A DNA stretch of 15,868 bases from Oscillospiraceae bacterium. GTDB lineage: Bacteria > Bacillota_A > Clostridia > Oscillospirales > Oscillospiraceae. Under the pieces are notes generated by a model. It was not told where the DNA came from, did no database searches, and saw only the letters and a list, made by a program, of their open reading frames with translations. The position numbers and the translations under genes were made by a program. The stretch is from contig JAILOS010000107.1 of assembly GCA_024690695.1 (NCBI GenBank), forward strand, positions 1 to 15,868, given 5' to 3'. Shown here piece after piece: positions 1 through 5,972 of the stretch (position 1 is its first letter; each line of letters starts with the position of its first letter).

Positions 1-1
1 C

Positions 2-295
2 GCCGCGGCCCTGCCCTTCGAGGAGCTGGGCGAGGCGCTGACGGACTGCGACTATCTGGTGAACACGGTGCCGGCGCGCGTGCTGGACGAGGGACAGCTC
101 TGCTGCCTGCCGGAGGAAGCGCTGCTGCTGGAGCTGGCCTCGGCGCCGGGCGGCTTCGACCGGGCGCTGGCCGAAAATCTGGGGCTGCGCTGCATCGCCG
201 CGCCGGGGCTTCCCGGAACGGCCGCGCCGCGCAGCGCGGCGGAACTGATGCGCGCCGAGCTCGAGCGCGCGATGAAGGAGGAGAGGGACGCATGA
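2..295 (+). CDS. dpaA: Dipicolinate synthase subunit A, C-terminal part (5' truncated by window)
   Basis: Only the last 97 residues lie in the window; the frame is open from base 2 to TGA at 293-295. The visible part has the Rossmann-type end of SpoVFA: a segment ending YLVNTVPARVL, a strand with ELASAPGGFD, and APGLPGTAAPRSAAEL near the C terminus, which closely follow the family pattern NTVPA, LASKPGG and APGLPGK. In the family, subunits A and B together oxidise dihydrodipicolinate to dipicolinic acid in the mother cell; the product is loaded into the forespore core. The stop overlaps the next gene's start as ATGA, which suggests translational coupling with dpaB. The first GTG in the window (59) is an internal valine codon, not a start. 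Identification is by motif recall, not by a search. Confidence 0.9.
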   Translation, partial: AAALPFEELGEALTDCDYLVNTVPARVLDEGQLCCLPEEALLLELASAPGGFDRALAENLGLRCIAAPGLPGTAAPRSAAELMRAELERAMKEERDA

Positions 296-864
296 AAAAA
301 CTGGGTCTGGCCCTGTGCGGATCGTTCTGCAGCTTTGACAGGGTCTTCGATGCGGCGCGGCCGCTGGCGGAGCGCTTTGCGCTCGTGCCGGTCATGAGCG
401 AGGCCGCCGCCTTTACCGACACGCGCTTCGGCACGGCCGCGGAAAACCGCGCGCGGCTCGCGGCGCTCGCCGGGCGGCCGGCGCTGACGACGCTTACCGA
501 GGTCGAGCCGCTCGGCCCGTCCGAGCCGCTGGACGCGCTGCTGATCGCCCCCTGCACCGGGGGGACGCTCGCAAAGCTCGCGCACGGCCACACCGACGGG
601 CCGGTGACGATGGCGGCGAAGGCGCATCTGAGAAACGGCCGCCCGCTGCTGATCGCGCTGTCGACAAACGACGGCCTGAGCGGCTCGGCGGAGAATATCG
701 CGCGGCTGCTGAACCGGAAGAACGTGTATTTCGTGCCCTTCCGGCAGGACGCGCCGGAGAAAAAGCCCTGCTCGCTGCAGGCGGATTTTTCGCTGCTGCT
801 GCCGGCGGTCGAGGCCGCGCTGGAGGGGCGGCAGCTCCAGCCGCTGCTGCTGGCGCCGGCGTAA
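292..864 (+). CDS. dpaB: Dipicolinate synthase subunit B (flavoprotein family)
   Basis: This 190-residue protein matches SpoVFB/DpaB in length and motifs. It begins MKKLGLALCGSFCSFDRV (flavoprotein nucleotide-binding start), followed by FTDTRFGTA near residue 44, LLIAPCTGGTLAKLAHG near 84 and VTMAAKAHLRNGRPLLIALS near 104. STNDGLSGSAENIARLLNRK (about 123-142) and YFVPFRQD follow. It is the partner of DpaA in dipicolinate formation during sporulation. The ATG overlaps the dpaA stop by 4 bases, and GGAGGAGAGG just upstream (277-286) is a good ribosome binding site. In Bacillus the pair sits with asd and dapG; here nothing of the lysine pathway follows, and the gene is followed by repeat-bearing non-coding DNA. 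A sporulation-specific promoter would lie outside the window. Confidence 0.95.
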   Translation: MKKLGLALCGSFCSFDRVFDAARPLAERFALVPVMSEAAAFTDTRFGTAAENRARLAALAGRPALTTLTEVEPLGPSEPLDALLIAPCTGGTLAKLAHGHTDGPVTMAAKAHLRNGRPLLIALSTNDGLSGSAENIARLLNRKNVYFVPFRQDAPEKKPCSLQADFSLLLPAVEAALEGRQLQPLLLAPA

Positions 865-884
865 GCGCCGCCCTCACCCCGTAG

Positions 885-903
885 GGGCGGCTGTCAGCCG
901 CCC
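885..903. repeat. Short perfect palindrome (REP-like intergenic element)
   Basis: GGGCGGCTG and CAGCCGCCC flank a single T, giving a 7-9 bp stem with a minimal loop. The GTAGGGGCGGC lead-in resembles intergenic palindromes common in gut Clostridia (from memory). It lies 20 bases after the dpaB stop. The following bases (ATCGTTCTTACC) are only mildly T-rich, so alone it is a poor terminator. Confidence 0.55.
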
Positions 904-913
904 ATCGTTCTTA

Positions 914-946
914 CCTTCCCCGCTGCGGCGGGGAAGGCTTTTCCCT
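914..946 (+). terminator. Probable intrinsic terminator of dpaAB, or REP-like hairpin
   Basis: CCTTCCCCGC (914-923) pairs perfectly with GCGGGGAAGG (928-937) across a TGCG loop, and CTTTTCCCTT follows. The 10-bp GC-rich stem plus short T run fits Rho-independent termination of dpaAB. The sequence also resembles a widespread intergenic repeat in Clostridia, so its terminator role is inferred. Confidence 0.55.
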
Positions 947-1000
947 TGCGGAACAGAGCCGCGATCATCGCCCCTGCAGAGAGAGCGAGGGTTAAGCAGG

Positions 1001-1088
1001 CGGGACGTCGAGGACGCCGTCCCCTACAGGGAGGCGGCGAGGTTCGCGCAGACGGGCCGCCGAGGAGCCCGTAGCCGGGCCCCTGCAC
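1001..1088. repeat. Two tandem variants of a GC-rich palindromic intergenic repeat
   Basis: GGGACG (1002-1007) and CGTCCC (1018-1023) flank TCGAGGACGC, then CCTACA follows. A second, diverged copy at about 1051-1088 has the same order: GGGCC, GCCGAGGAGCCC, GGGCCCCTGCA. The shared pattern of a stem, a CGAGGA centre, a closing stem and CCTACA/CCTGCA indicates related units. They are probably non-coding repetitive elements; no transposase is present. Confidence 0.45.
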
Positions 1089-1173
1089 GCCTCGCTCCTC
1101 CCTTCCGACTCTCCTCGCCGTTATCAGAAAACCGCGCTTCGCAAACGAAAAACCGCCCGCGCCGCCCCGGGGA

Positions 1174-1202
1174 TTGACAGCAAAGGCGCGATGGAATATA
1201 CT
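1174..1202 (+). promoter_or_regulatory. Near-consensus sigma-A promoter for the lipoprotein operon
   Basis: TTGACA at 1174-1179 and TATACT at 1197-1202 are separated by exactly 17 bases. This is a full-consensus -35 and a five-of-six -10, the strongest vegetative promoter seen in the first 3 kb. It lies about 60 bases before the ATG at 1262, so it should drive the lipoprotein gene and probably the following zinc-ribbon gene. Confidence 0.85.
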
Positions 1203-1215
1203 TTTTTTATTATAA

Positions 1216-1241
1216 GGAAAACGCCGGCTTGCGGCGTTTCC
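1216..1241 (+). promoter_or_regulatory. Leader hairpin upstream of the lipoprotein start
   Basis: AACGCCG (1220-1226) pairs with CGGCGTT (1232-1238) across GCTTG; the stem extends by one further A-T pair and, past a bulged A, by two G-C pairs. It lies between the promoter and the AGGAAGGG ribosome binding site (1247-1254) and leaves that site free. It may stabilise the mRNA; no known riboswitch was recognised. Confidence 0.4.
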
Positions 1242-1261
1242 GGCAAAGGAAGGGACAGAAG

Positions 1262-2962
1262 ATGAAGACGATGAAAAGGCTTTTGGCCCTGGTGCTGGCG
1301 CTGGTGATGCTGGCGGCGCTGGCGGCCTGCGGTTCGCGGGACGAGGACGACGAGGACGACGACCGCGGCAGCCGCCGCTCCCGCCGCGAGAGCTCCTCCG
1401 CGCGGGAAAAGGACGACGAAGAGAAAGGCGGCTTCTCCTTCGGCCGGGAAAAGGACAGAGAGCCGGACGACGCGGAAAAAACGCCCGCCGCCGAGCCCGC
1501 TGAGCCCGCGGAGCCCGCCGAGCCGGTCGAGGAACCGGCGGCGGAGCCCATGACCGTCTATGAGATCACGGTCTGGGTGCCGGAGCCGGCCGTGGAAACG
1601 ACGCGCAAGTGGATCGACGCGTTCAACGCGCAGGGCGGGGACTGCCGTTTTGAGGCCGACGTGATCGCTATGGCCGAGGGGGACGCCGCCGACCGGAAAT
1701 TCGACAAGCCGCGCGAGGGCGCCGATCTCTTTATAATCAAACAGGACGAGCTCGGCTGGCTGGACTCGGTGGGCGCGCTGCAGCCGCTCGGCGACGGCGC
1801 GGCCCGGGAGATAAACAGCCGCTCGATCTGGTTCGGCTGCCGTTCGGCGGAGAACGACGGGCAGATGAAAGCCGTTCCGCTGAGCCTTTATAACGGCTAC
1901 TTCCTCTACTACGACCGCTCCGTGATCTCCGACGCCGACGCGGGCAGCCTGGAGAAGATCCTCGCCGACTGCGAAGCGTCCGGGCGGAAGTTCGGCTTCC
2001 CGCTTGACAACGGCTGGTATCTGGCGTCCTTCTTCTTCGGCGCCGGCTGTGAATCCCGCTGGATCCCCGACGGGAACAACGGCATCGTCGACGTGGCGGA
2101 CACCTTCTACAGCCCGGAGGGTCTGGCCGCCGCCCGCGCGGTCAAGCGCCTGACGCAGTCGTACGCCCTCTGCCCCGACAACGGCGATCGGGCGCTCGCC
2201 CAGGGGGCCGCGGCCGTCGTATCCGGCGATTGGGATTATTCCCTGATGAAATCCGCCTACGGAGAGAATCTCGGCATGACCGAGCTGCCGGTCTTCGACG
2301 CGGACGGGACGCCCTGCCACCTCGGCTCCTTCGCCGGGAGCAGGCTGCTGTGCATGATGCCGCAGCAGGACGGGGCGCGGGCGGCCGCGCTGGAGGCGCT
2401 GGCGTGTTTCCTGAGCGAAACGGCGCCGCAGATGGAGCTGTACAAGGCGTGCGGCTGGATCCCCTGCGACATCGGGGCGCTGGGGGGCGTCGGTGCGGAC
2501 GGAGACCCGCTGATCAACGCGCAGCTGACGCAGAGCGTGTACGCCCGGCCGCAGGGCGCGATCCACGGCGACTGGTGGATGATGATGCAGCGGCTGTACG
2601 CGCAGATCCTCGACGCGAAGGACGACGCCGGCGTGCAGAGCGCGCTGTTCGAGTATGACGCGCTGGTGTACCAGTCCGTCGGCAAGGAAAAAAGCTCCGG
2701 CTGGAGCGTGATCGGCAGCTTCGGGGGGACGGGCTGGGCCCGGGATTTCCCGATGAAGGAGATCTCGCCGAACGTCTTTCGCTCGGAAAAGCTGCATTTC
2801 AGCGCGGGCGACGAGTACAAGCTGCGGTGGCAGGGAAGCTGGGAGCTGAACTACGGCGAGAACTGTGAGCAGGACGGCGCGAACCTCGTGGTCTCCGGCA
2901 CGGGGGACTATTACGTGGAGCTTGACCTCAACGCGGGGAAGATCGCGCTGATCCCCGCCTGA
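1262..2962 (+). CDS. Extracellular solute-binding lipoprotein with C-terminal SusE/SusF-like module
   Basis: A 566-residue lipoprotein. MKTMKRLLALVLALVMLAAL followed by AAC gives a lipobox, with lipid attachment expected at the Cys near residue 23. Residues 25-95 are a highly charged then Pro/Ala/Glu-rich linker containing a PAEPAEPAEP run. Residues about 100-470 read as a MalE-type (family 1) binding protein, with ITVWVPEPAVETTRKWIDAF, ADLFIIKQDELGWL and AVPLSLYNGYFLYYDRS. Residues 480-566 form a small beta-rich module (WSVIGSFGG, KLRWQGSWELNYG, YYVELDLN) like the starch-binding SusE/SusF domains. I chose ATG 1262 because AGGAAGGG lies 7 bases upstream and the signal peptide begins there; ATG 1271 is the alternative. 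No ABC permease or ATPase is nearby, so it is an orphan binder. A carbohydrate ligand is inferred, not shown. Confidence 0.85.
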   Translation: MKTMKRLLALVLALVMLAALAACGSRDEDDEDDDRGSRRSRRESSSAREKDDEEKGGFSFGREKDREPDDAEKTPAAEPAEPAEPAEPVEEPAAEPMTVYEITVWVPEPAVETTRKWIDAFNAQGGDCRFEADVIAMAEGDAADRKFDKPREGADLFIIKQDELGWLDSVGALQPLGDGAAREINSRSIWFGCRSAENDGQMKAVPLSLYNGYFLYYDRSVISDADAGSLEKILADCEASGRKFGFPLDNGWYLASFFFGAGCESRWIPDGNNGIVDVADTFYSPEGLAAARAVKRLTQSYALCPDNGDRALAQGAAAVVSGDWDYSLMKSAYGENLGMTELPVFDADGTPCHLGSFAGSRLLCMMPQQDGARAAALEALACFLSETAPQMELYKACGWIPCDIGALGGVGADGDPLINAQLTQSVYARPQGAIHGDWWMMMQRLYAQILDAKDDAGVQSALFEYDALVYQSVGKEKSSGWSVIGSFGGTGWARDFPMKEISPNVFRSEKLHFSAGDEYKLRWQGSWELNYGENCEQDGANLVVSGTGDYYVELDLNAGKIALIPA

Positions 2963-2993
2963 GGCACGCTGAAAAACAACCGGGAGAAAAAGG

Positions 2994-3614
2994 ATGAACG
3001 GGATGAACGAGAGAGGCCGCTGGGTATGCCCGGCCTGTGAGACGATAAACGAGGGCGGCGAGGTCTGCGCGGCCTGCGGCTTATCCCGCAGGGAGGCGGA
3101 GGAGCTGCTGCGCGGGCAGACCGCTCCGGCCCCGGCCCCGGCGCAGGCTCCGCAGCAGGCGTATGTGCCGGAAGCGGAGCCTGCCCCGGTTCCCCGAAGG
3201 AAAGAAAACAGATGGCTGGCGCCGGTGCTCGCGCTGCTGCTGATCGCGGCGCTCGCCGTCGGCGGCTGGTTCGTCTGGCAGCGGTTTTCGGAGAGCGGCG
3301 GCCGGGAGCGTGAAAAAGAGAAACAGAGCGGATTCGAGAGAACGCTCAGCGACTGGAGCGTGATCGGCGAGTTCGGCGGCACCTACTGGGATACCGACTG
3401 GGTGATGTACGAGGAGGAGCCGAACGTGTTCCGCTCCCTGCCGATCGAATTTCACGCGGGCGAAGCCTTCAAGCTGCGCTGGCAGGGAAGCTGGGAGATG
3501 AATTACGGCTACGGCTGCGTGCGCGACGGCGATAACATGGAAATCCGGGAGGACGGCGTCTATATCATCGAGCTCGATCTCAACCGGATGAAGATCACGG
3601 TCTATCTCGCGTAA
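2994..3614 (+). CDS. Zinc-ribbon, single-span membrane protein with the same SusE/SusF-like module
   Basis: A 206-residue protein I cannot assign to a named family as a whole. Residues 10-29 contain a four-cysteine zinc ribbon (C12, C15, C25, C28; CPAC and CAAC). Residues 38-70 are a Pro/Ala-rich linker, and residues 74-96 (WLAPVLALLLIAALAVGGWF) form one membrane span. A charged stretch leads into residues 120-206, which repeat the C-terminal module of the upstream lipoprotein (48 of 87 positions identical in my ungapped hand alignment). The likely topology is ribbon inside and module outside, with Arg/Lys on the N-terminal side of the span. It starts 31 bases after the lipoprotein stop and probably shares its promoter. 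GGGAG at 2982-2986 suits ATG 2994; ATG 3003 is possible. It may sense or tether the same ligand, but the function is unknown. Confidence 0.8.
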   Translation: MNGMNERGRWVCPACETINEGGEVCAACGLSRREAEELLRGQTAPAPAPAQAPQQAYVPEAEPAPVPRRKENRWLAPVLALLLIAALAVGGWFVWQRFSESGGREREKEKQSGFERTLSDWSVIGEFGGTYWDTDWVMYEEEPNVFRSLPIEFHAGEAFKLRWQGSWEMNYGYGCVRDGDNMEIREDGVYIIELDLNRMKITVYLA

Positions 3615-3645
3615 GCGGGGGAGTGCATCGGCCCGCCATACGATA

Positions 3646-3697
3646 GAAAACCGAAAAAAGGACACGGAATCTTTCGATTCCGTGTCCTCGGTTTTTA
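3646..3697. terminator. Strong bidirectional intrinsic terminator
   Basis: GGACACGGAATC (3660-3671) and GATTCCGTGTCC (3676-3687) form a perfect 12-bp stem with a TTTC loop. The stem is flanked by AAAACCGAAAAAA on the left and TCGGTTTTTAT on the right. U-runs therefore follow the hairpin on both strands. It ends the lipoprotein/zinc-ribbon unit (+) and the convergent rpsT gene (-). Confidence 0.92.
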
Positions 3698-3720
3698 TAT
3701 GACGTTTTATGTCTTCCGAC

Positions 3721-3987
3721 TCACTCGCCCAGCCCGTTGAGCTTGACGGTCATCGCGGACTTTTTGCGGGCCGCGTTGTTCTTCGGCAGAAGACCCTTGC
3801 CGGCTGCGCGGTCAACGGTCTTAACGGCAACTTTATAGGCACCGACGGCTGCATCGCGGTTGCCCTCGGCAACGGCTGCGTCAAACTTTTTCATCATGGT
3901 CTTGAGCTCGGTCTTGTCAGAACGATTCTTCGCTCTGAGCTGCTTGGACTTCTCATCACGCTTGGCAGAAGATTTAATGTTGGCCAT
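3721..3987 (-). CDS. rpsT: 30S ribosomal protein S20
   Basis: An 88-residue, Lys/Arg/Ala-rich protein starting MANIKSSAKRDEKSKQLRAK, with KTMMKKFDAAVAEGN in the middle and AGKGLLPKNNAARKKSAM near the end. This is the complete bacterial S20 pattern and the usual length. S20 is a primary binder of 16S rRNA in small-subunit assembly. TAGGAGGAGGTGG (3998-4010 on the minus strand) is an extended ribosome binding site. The gene has its own promoter (4043-4071) and the shared terminator at 3660-3687. Divergent placement next to gpr is also found in Bacillus, which supports both calls. Confidence 0.97.
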   Translation of the reverse strand: MANIKSSAKRDEKSKQLRAKNRSDKTELKTMMKKFDAAVAEGNRDAAVGAYKVAVKTVDRAAGKGLLPKNNAARKKSAMTVKLNGLGE

Positions 3988-4042
3988 GTTTTAAACGCCA
4001 CCTCCTCCTATAAAATTGCGCGTGCTTGACTCGCGTTTTGAA

Positions 4043-4071
4043 AGTATAGCAAAAAAAGCGAGGAAAAGCAA
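4043..4071 (-). promoter_or_regulatory. Sigma-A promoter of rpsT
   Basis: Reading the minus strand, TTGCTT (4071-4066) and TATACT (4048-4043) are separated by 17 bases rich in T. A single-gene S20 transcript would start near 4036 and end at the 3660-3687 terminator. The AT-rich flanks contrast with the G+C-rich surroundings. Confidence 0.8.
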
Positions 4072-4162
4072 GAGTTTTTTTCGCTTTTTACAAAGTTTTT
4101 TTCGCCGCCGCGAGCCTTGTGCTTCGCCCGGCGCTTTCGGGGCAAACTACTACAAGATATAG

Positions 4163-4215
4163 GGAAACGACGGTCAAATCCCCCGGCCGCGCGCTGCGGC
4201 GTTTCCTCGTCGTTT
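4163..4215 (+). promoter_or_regulatory. gpr leader with overlapping inverted repeats
   Basis: AAACGACG (4165-4172) can pair perfectly with CGTCGTTT (4208-4215). The overlapping GGAAACG (4163-4169) can pair instead with CGTTTCC (4200-4206). The two pairings exclude each other. Both leave the ribosome binding site (4221-4228) unpaired. No confident sporulation-type promoter was identified upstream; CAAACTA at 4143-4149 is a weak resemblance to a sigma-G -10 element. Confidence 0.25.
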
Positions 4216-4235
4216 ACGGAGAAAGGAGCCAAGAA

Positions 4236-5093
4236 ATGGAAATAAAAGGAAGAACCGACATGGCCGCGGAGGCCTGCCGCCTCTGGCGGCGGGACGAGAA
4301 GGAGCTGGACGGGCTGCCGGGCGTGCGCGCCTGGGAGGAGCGCGACGGCGCGCTCGGCGTCAGCGCGGTGGAGATCCTCGACGGAGTGGGCGCGGAGCGA
4401 CTCGGCAAGCCGCCGGGGCGCTACTACACGCTGGAGCTGCCGGAGATCCCGCCCCGCGGCGACGAGGGCTTTCGCCCGGCGGTCGAGGCGCTGGCGCGGC
4501 TGCTGCGGCGCTGCATCGGCGAGGGCGCGCGCAGCTTTCTGCTGGCCGCGCTCGGAAACGCCGAGGTCACGCCGGACGCGCTCGGGCCCCTCTGTGCCGG
4601 ATTCGTCTTCCCCACGCGACACCTGATCGAGCGCGGCGAGCCGGCTTTTCGCGGCTTTTCCGCGGTCAGCGTCTGTCGGCCGGGCGTGCTGGGAACCTCG
4701 GGCGTTGAGAGCGCCGGGCAGGTCGGGGCGCTCTGCCGCCTGCTGAAGCCGGACTGCGTGCTGGCCGTGGATGCGCTCGCCGGCGCGGACGCCGACCGCC
4801 TCTGCCGCACGGTGCAGGTCAGCGACGCGGGCGTGGCCCCCGGCTCCGGGGTCGGCAACGACCGGGCCGCGCTCACGCGCGAGACGCTGGGCGTGCCGGT
4901 CGTGGCCATTGGCGTGCCGACCGTGATCGACGCGGCGTATTTCGCGCAGAACGAACGCTTCCGCGGGCTCTACGTCACGCCGCGCGGCATCGGAACGACG
5001 CTGCACAGCGCTGCCCGCCTGATCGGCTGCGCGATCGACCTCGCGGCGCATCCCGGCCTCGAGCTCGAGGACGTTTTCGCGCTGATCGACTGA
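4236..5093 (+). CDS. gpr: GPR endopeptidase (spore germination protease)
   Basis: GPR degrades small acid-soluble spore proteins at germination. The 285-residue product carries the family signatures: RTDMAAEA at 6-13 (the zymogen self-processing site, equivalent to RTDLAVEA in Bacillus), ALGNAEVTPDALGPL around 105-119 and CVLAVDALAG around 174-183. It also has IGVPTVIDAAYFA and a conserved GIGTTLHSAA near the end. Asp114 and Asp179 have almost the spacing of the two essential Asp residues of Bacillus GPR (127 and 193). I chose ATG 4236, not the in-frame ATG at 4119, because GAAAGGAG lies 7 bases upstream and this leaves a short propeptide of about 8 residues. Bacillus GPR is about 370 residues, so this is a compact form. 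It is divergent from rpsT, as in Bacillus, but is followed by parS/parAB rather than spoIIP. Confidence 0.93.
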   Translation: MEIKGRTDMAAEACRLWRRDEKELDGLPGVRAWEERDGALGVSAVEILDGVGAERLGKPPGRYYTLELPEIPPRGDEGFRPAVEALARLLRRCIGEGARSFLLAALGNAEVTPDALGPLCAGFVFPTRHLIERGEPAFRGFSAVSVCRPGVLGTSGVESAGQVGALCRLLKPDCVLAVDALAGADADRLCRTVQVSDAGVAPGSGVGNDRAALTRETLGVPVVAIGVPTVIDAAYFAQNERFRGLYVTPRGIGTTLHSAARLIGCAIDLAAHPGLELEDVFALID

Positions 5094-5104
5094 GCCGACT
5101 CCCT

Positions 5105-5120
5105 TGTTTCACGTGAAACA
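5105..5120. promoter_or_regulatory. parS: parS site 1 (ParB/Spo0J binding)
   Basis: TGTTTCACGTGAAACA is a perfect 16-bp palindrome identical to the consensus Firmicutes parS. It lies 11 bases after the gpr stop and upstream of parAB. ParB dimers load here and spread as CTP-dependent clamps to form the origin segregation complex. Confidence 0.96.
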
Positions 5121-5137
5121 TGCTCTCCCTCCCAAAA

Positions 5138-5153
5138 AGTTTCACGTGAAACA
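5138..5153. promoter_or_regulatory. parS: parS site 2, abutting the parA promoter
   Basis: AGTTTCACGTGAAACA carries the perfect 14-bp core GTTTCACGTGAAAC (5139-5152). Its core is 33 bases from that of site 1, about three helical turns. It ends at 5153, the base before the -35 box of parA, so ParB bound here should contact RNA polymerase. Confidence 0.95.
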
Positions 5154-5182
5154 TTGCATGCTATGCAAAAAGCTGTTATAAT
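5154..5182 (+). promoter_or_regulatory. Sigma-A promoter of parAB with overlapping inverted repeat
   Basis: TTGCAT (5154-5159), a 17-base spacer and TATAAT (5177-5182, perfect) form a strong vegetative promoter. A perfect inverted repeat, TTGCATGCTATGCAA (5154-5168), covers the -35 box and could be an operator. The ribosome binding site GGAGGTGAGG (5191-5200) follows. Confidence 0.85.
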
Positions 5183-5204
5183 GCAGCGGTGGAGGTGAGG
5201 CGGC

Positions 5205-5972
5205 ATGAAAATCGTCGCTGTGGCGAATCAAAAAGGCGGCGTGGGCAAGACGACCACGGCCGTCAACCTCTGCGCGGCGCTGCACGAGCTGGGCCGGCGC
5301 GTGCTGCTGCTCGACTGCGACCCGCAGGGCAACGCGACCTCGGGCATGGGCGTGGCGAAAACCCGCCGGCCCGGCGCTTACGAGCTCCTGCGCGGCGAGG
5401 CCGATGCGGAGGACTGCGTGGTCCATACGGCCTGGGGCGATCTGATCCCGGCCGGAAAGGAGCTCGCCGCGGCGTCGGTGGAGCTGATCGGCCGCGAGCG
5501 GCGTGAGTTCGTGCTGAAGGACGCGCTCGCCGGGGTGTTCGACCTCTACGACTATGCGCTGATCGACTGCCCGCCCTCGCTGGAGCTGCTGACGGTCAAC
5601 GCGCTGGCCGCCGCCGACAGCGTGCTGGTGCCGATGCAATGCGAATACTACGCGCTCGAGGGTCTCGCCGACCTGATGACGAGCATCCGCCTCTGCGCGC
5701 GGAGACTGAACCGCCGCCTGACGATCGAGGGCCTCGTGCTGACGATGTACGACGCGCGGATGAATCTGACGCAGCAGGTGGAAAACGAGCTGCGAAGCCA
5801 CCTCGGCGAGAAGGTCTATCAGACCGTGATCCCGCGCAGCGTGCGTCTGTCCGAGGCGCCGAGCCACGGGCAGCCAGGCGTGTGCTACGACAAAAACAAC
5901 CGGGGCAGCAAGGCCTACCGCGCGCTGGCGGAGGAATTCTGCGCCCGGGCGGAGGGAAAACATGGCAGGTAA
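5205..5972 (+). CDS. parA: Chromosome-partitioning ATPase ParA (Soj)
   Basis: A 255-residue ParA/MinD-type ATPase. The deviant Walker A motif KGGVGKTT occupies residues 10-17, LLLDCDPQGN (Walker A') 34-43, and ALIDCPPSLELL near 119 is Walker B. SVLVPMQCEYYALEGLADL and VIPRSVRLSEAPSHGQP are family landmarks. ParA-ATP dimers bind DNA non-specifically and are released by ParB, which drives separation of replicated origins; in Bacillus Soj also regulates DnaA. The start at ATG 5205 follows GGAGGTGAGG with about 6 bases spacing. The 3' end overlaps parB by 11 bases, indicating coupled translation. Two parS sites and a strong promoter lie directly upstream. The length is the usual one for chromosomal Soj, without the long N-terminal HTH of plasmid ParA types. 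Confidence 0.96.
   Translation: MKIVAVANQKGGVGKTTTAVNLCAALHELGRRVLLLDCDPQGNATSGMGVAKTRRPGAYELLRGEADAEDCVVHTAWGDLIPAGKELAAASVELIGRERREFVLKDALAGVFDLYDYALIDCPPSLELLTVNALAAADSVLVPMQCEYYALEGLADLMTSIRLCARRLNRRLTIEGLVLTMYDARMNLTQQVENELRSHLGEKVYQTVIPRSVRLSEAPSHGQPGVCYDKNNRGSKAYRALAEEFCARAEGKHGR

Larger units (their letters stand above)
865..1261. other. 397-bp non-coding stretch between dpaB and the lipoprotein gene
   Basis: No plausible gene was seen on either strand. The left part (865-1090) is packed with palindromic repeat-like elements, listed separately at 885-903, 914-946 and 1001-1088. The middle (about 1090-1170) has no structure I can name. The right part holds a sigma-A-type promoter (1174-1202), a leader hairpin (1216-1241) and the ribosome binding site of the lipoprotein gene. 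Confidence 0.7.

Noticed and set aside
1229..1261. Upstream TTG start for the lipoprotein
   Set aside because: It would add a basic segment before the signal peptide and would start inside the leader hairpin; ATG 1262 has the ribosome binding site.
1124..3382. A long minus-strand open frame antisense to the lipoprotein and zinc-ribbon genes
   Set aside because: It crosses two good genes, a promoter and a gene gap, and has no domain or start signal. The sense strand has promoter, ribosome binding sites and signal peptide.
4119..4149. Sigma-G promoter for gpr (TGTGCT, 18 bases, CAAACTA)
   Set aside because: The -35 match is poor, and similar partial matches occur by chance; not strong enough to list as a promoter.
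4119..4235. N-terminal extension of GPR from the in-frame ATG at 4119
   Set aside because: There is no ribosome binding site at 4119, the extension has no family similarity, and GAAAGGAG lies 7 bases before ATG 4236, giving a normal zymogen start.
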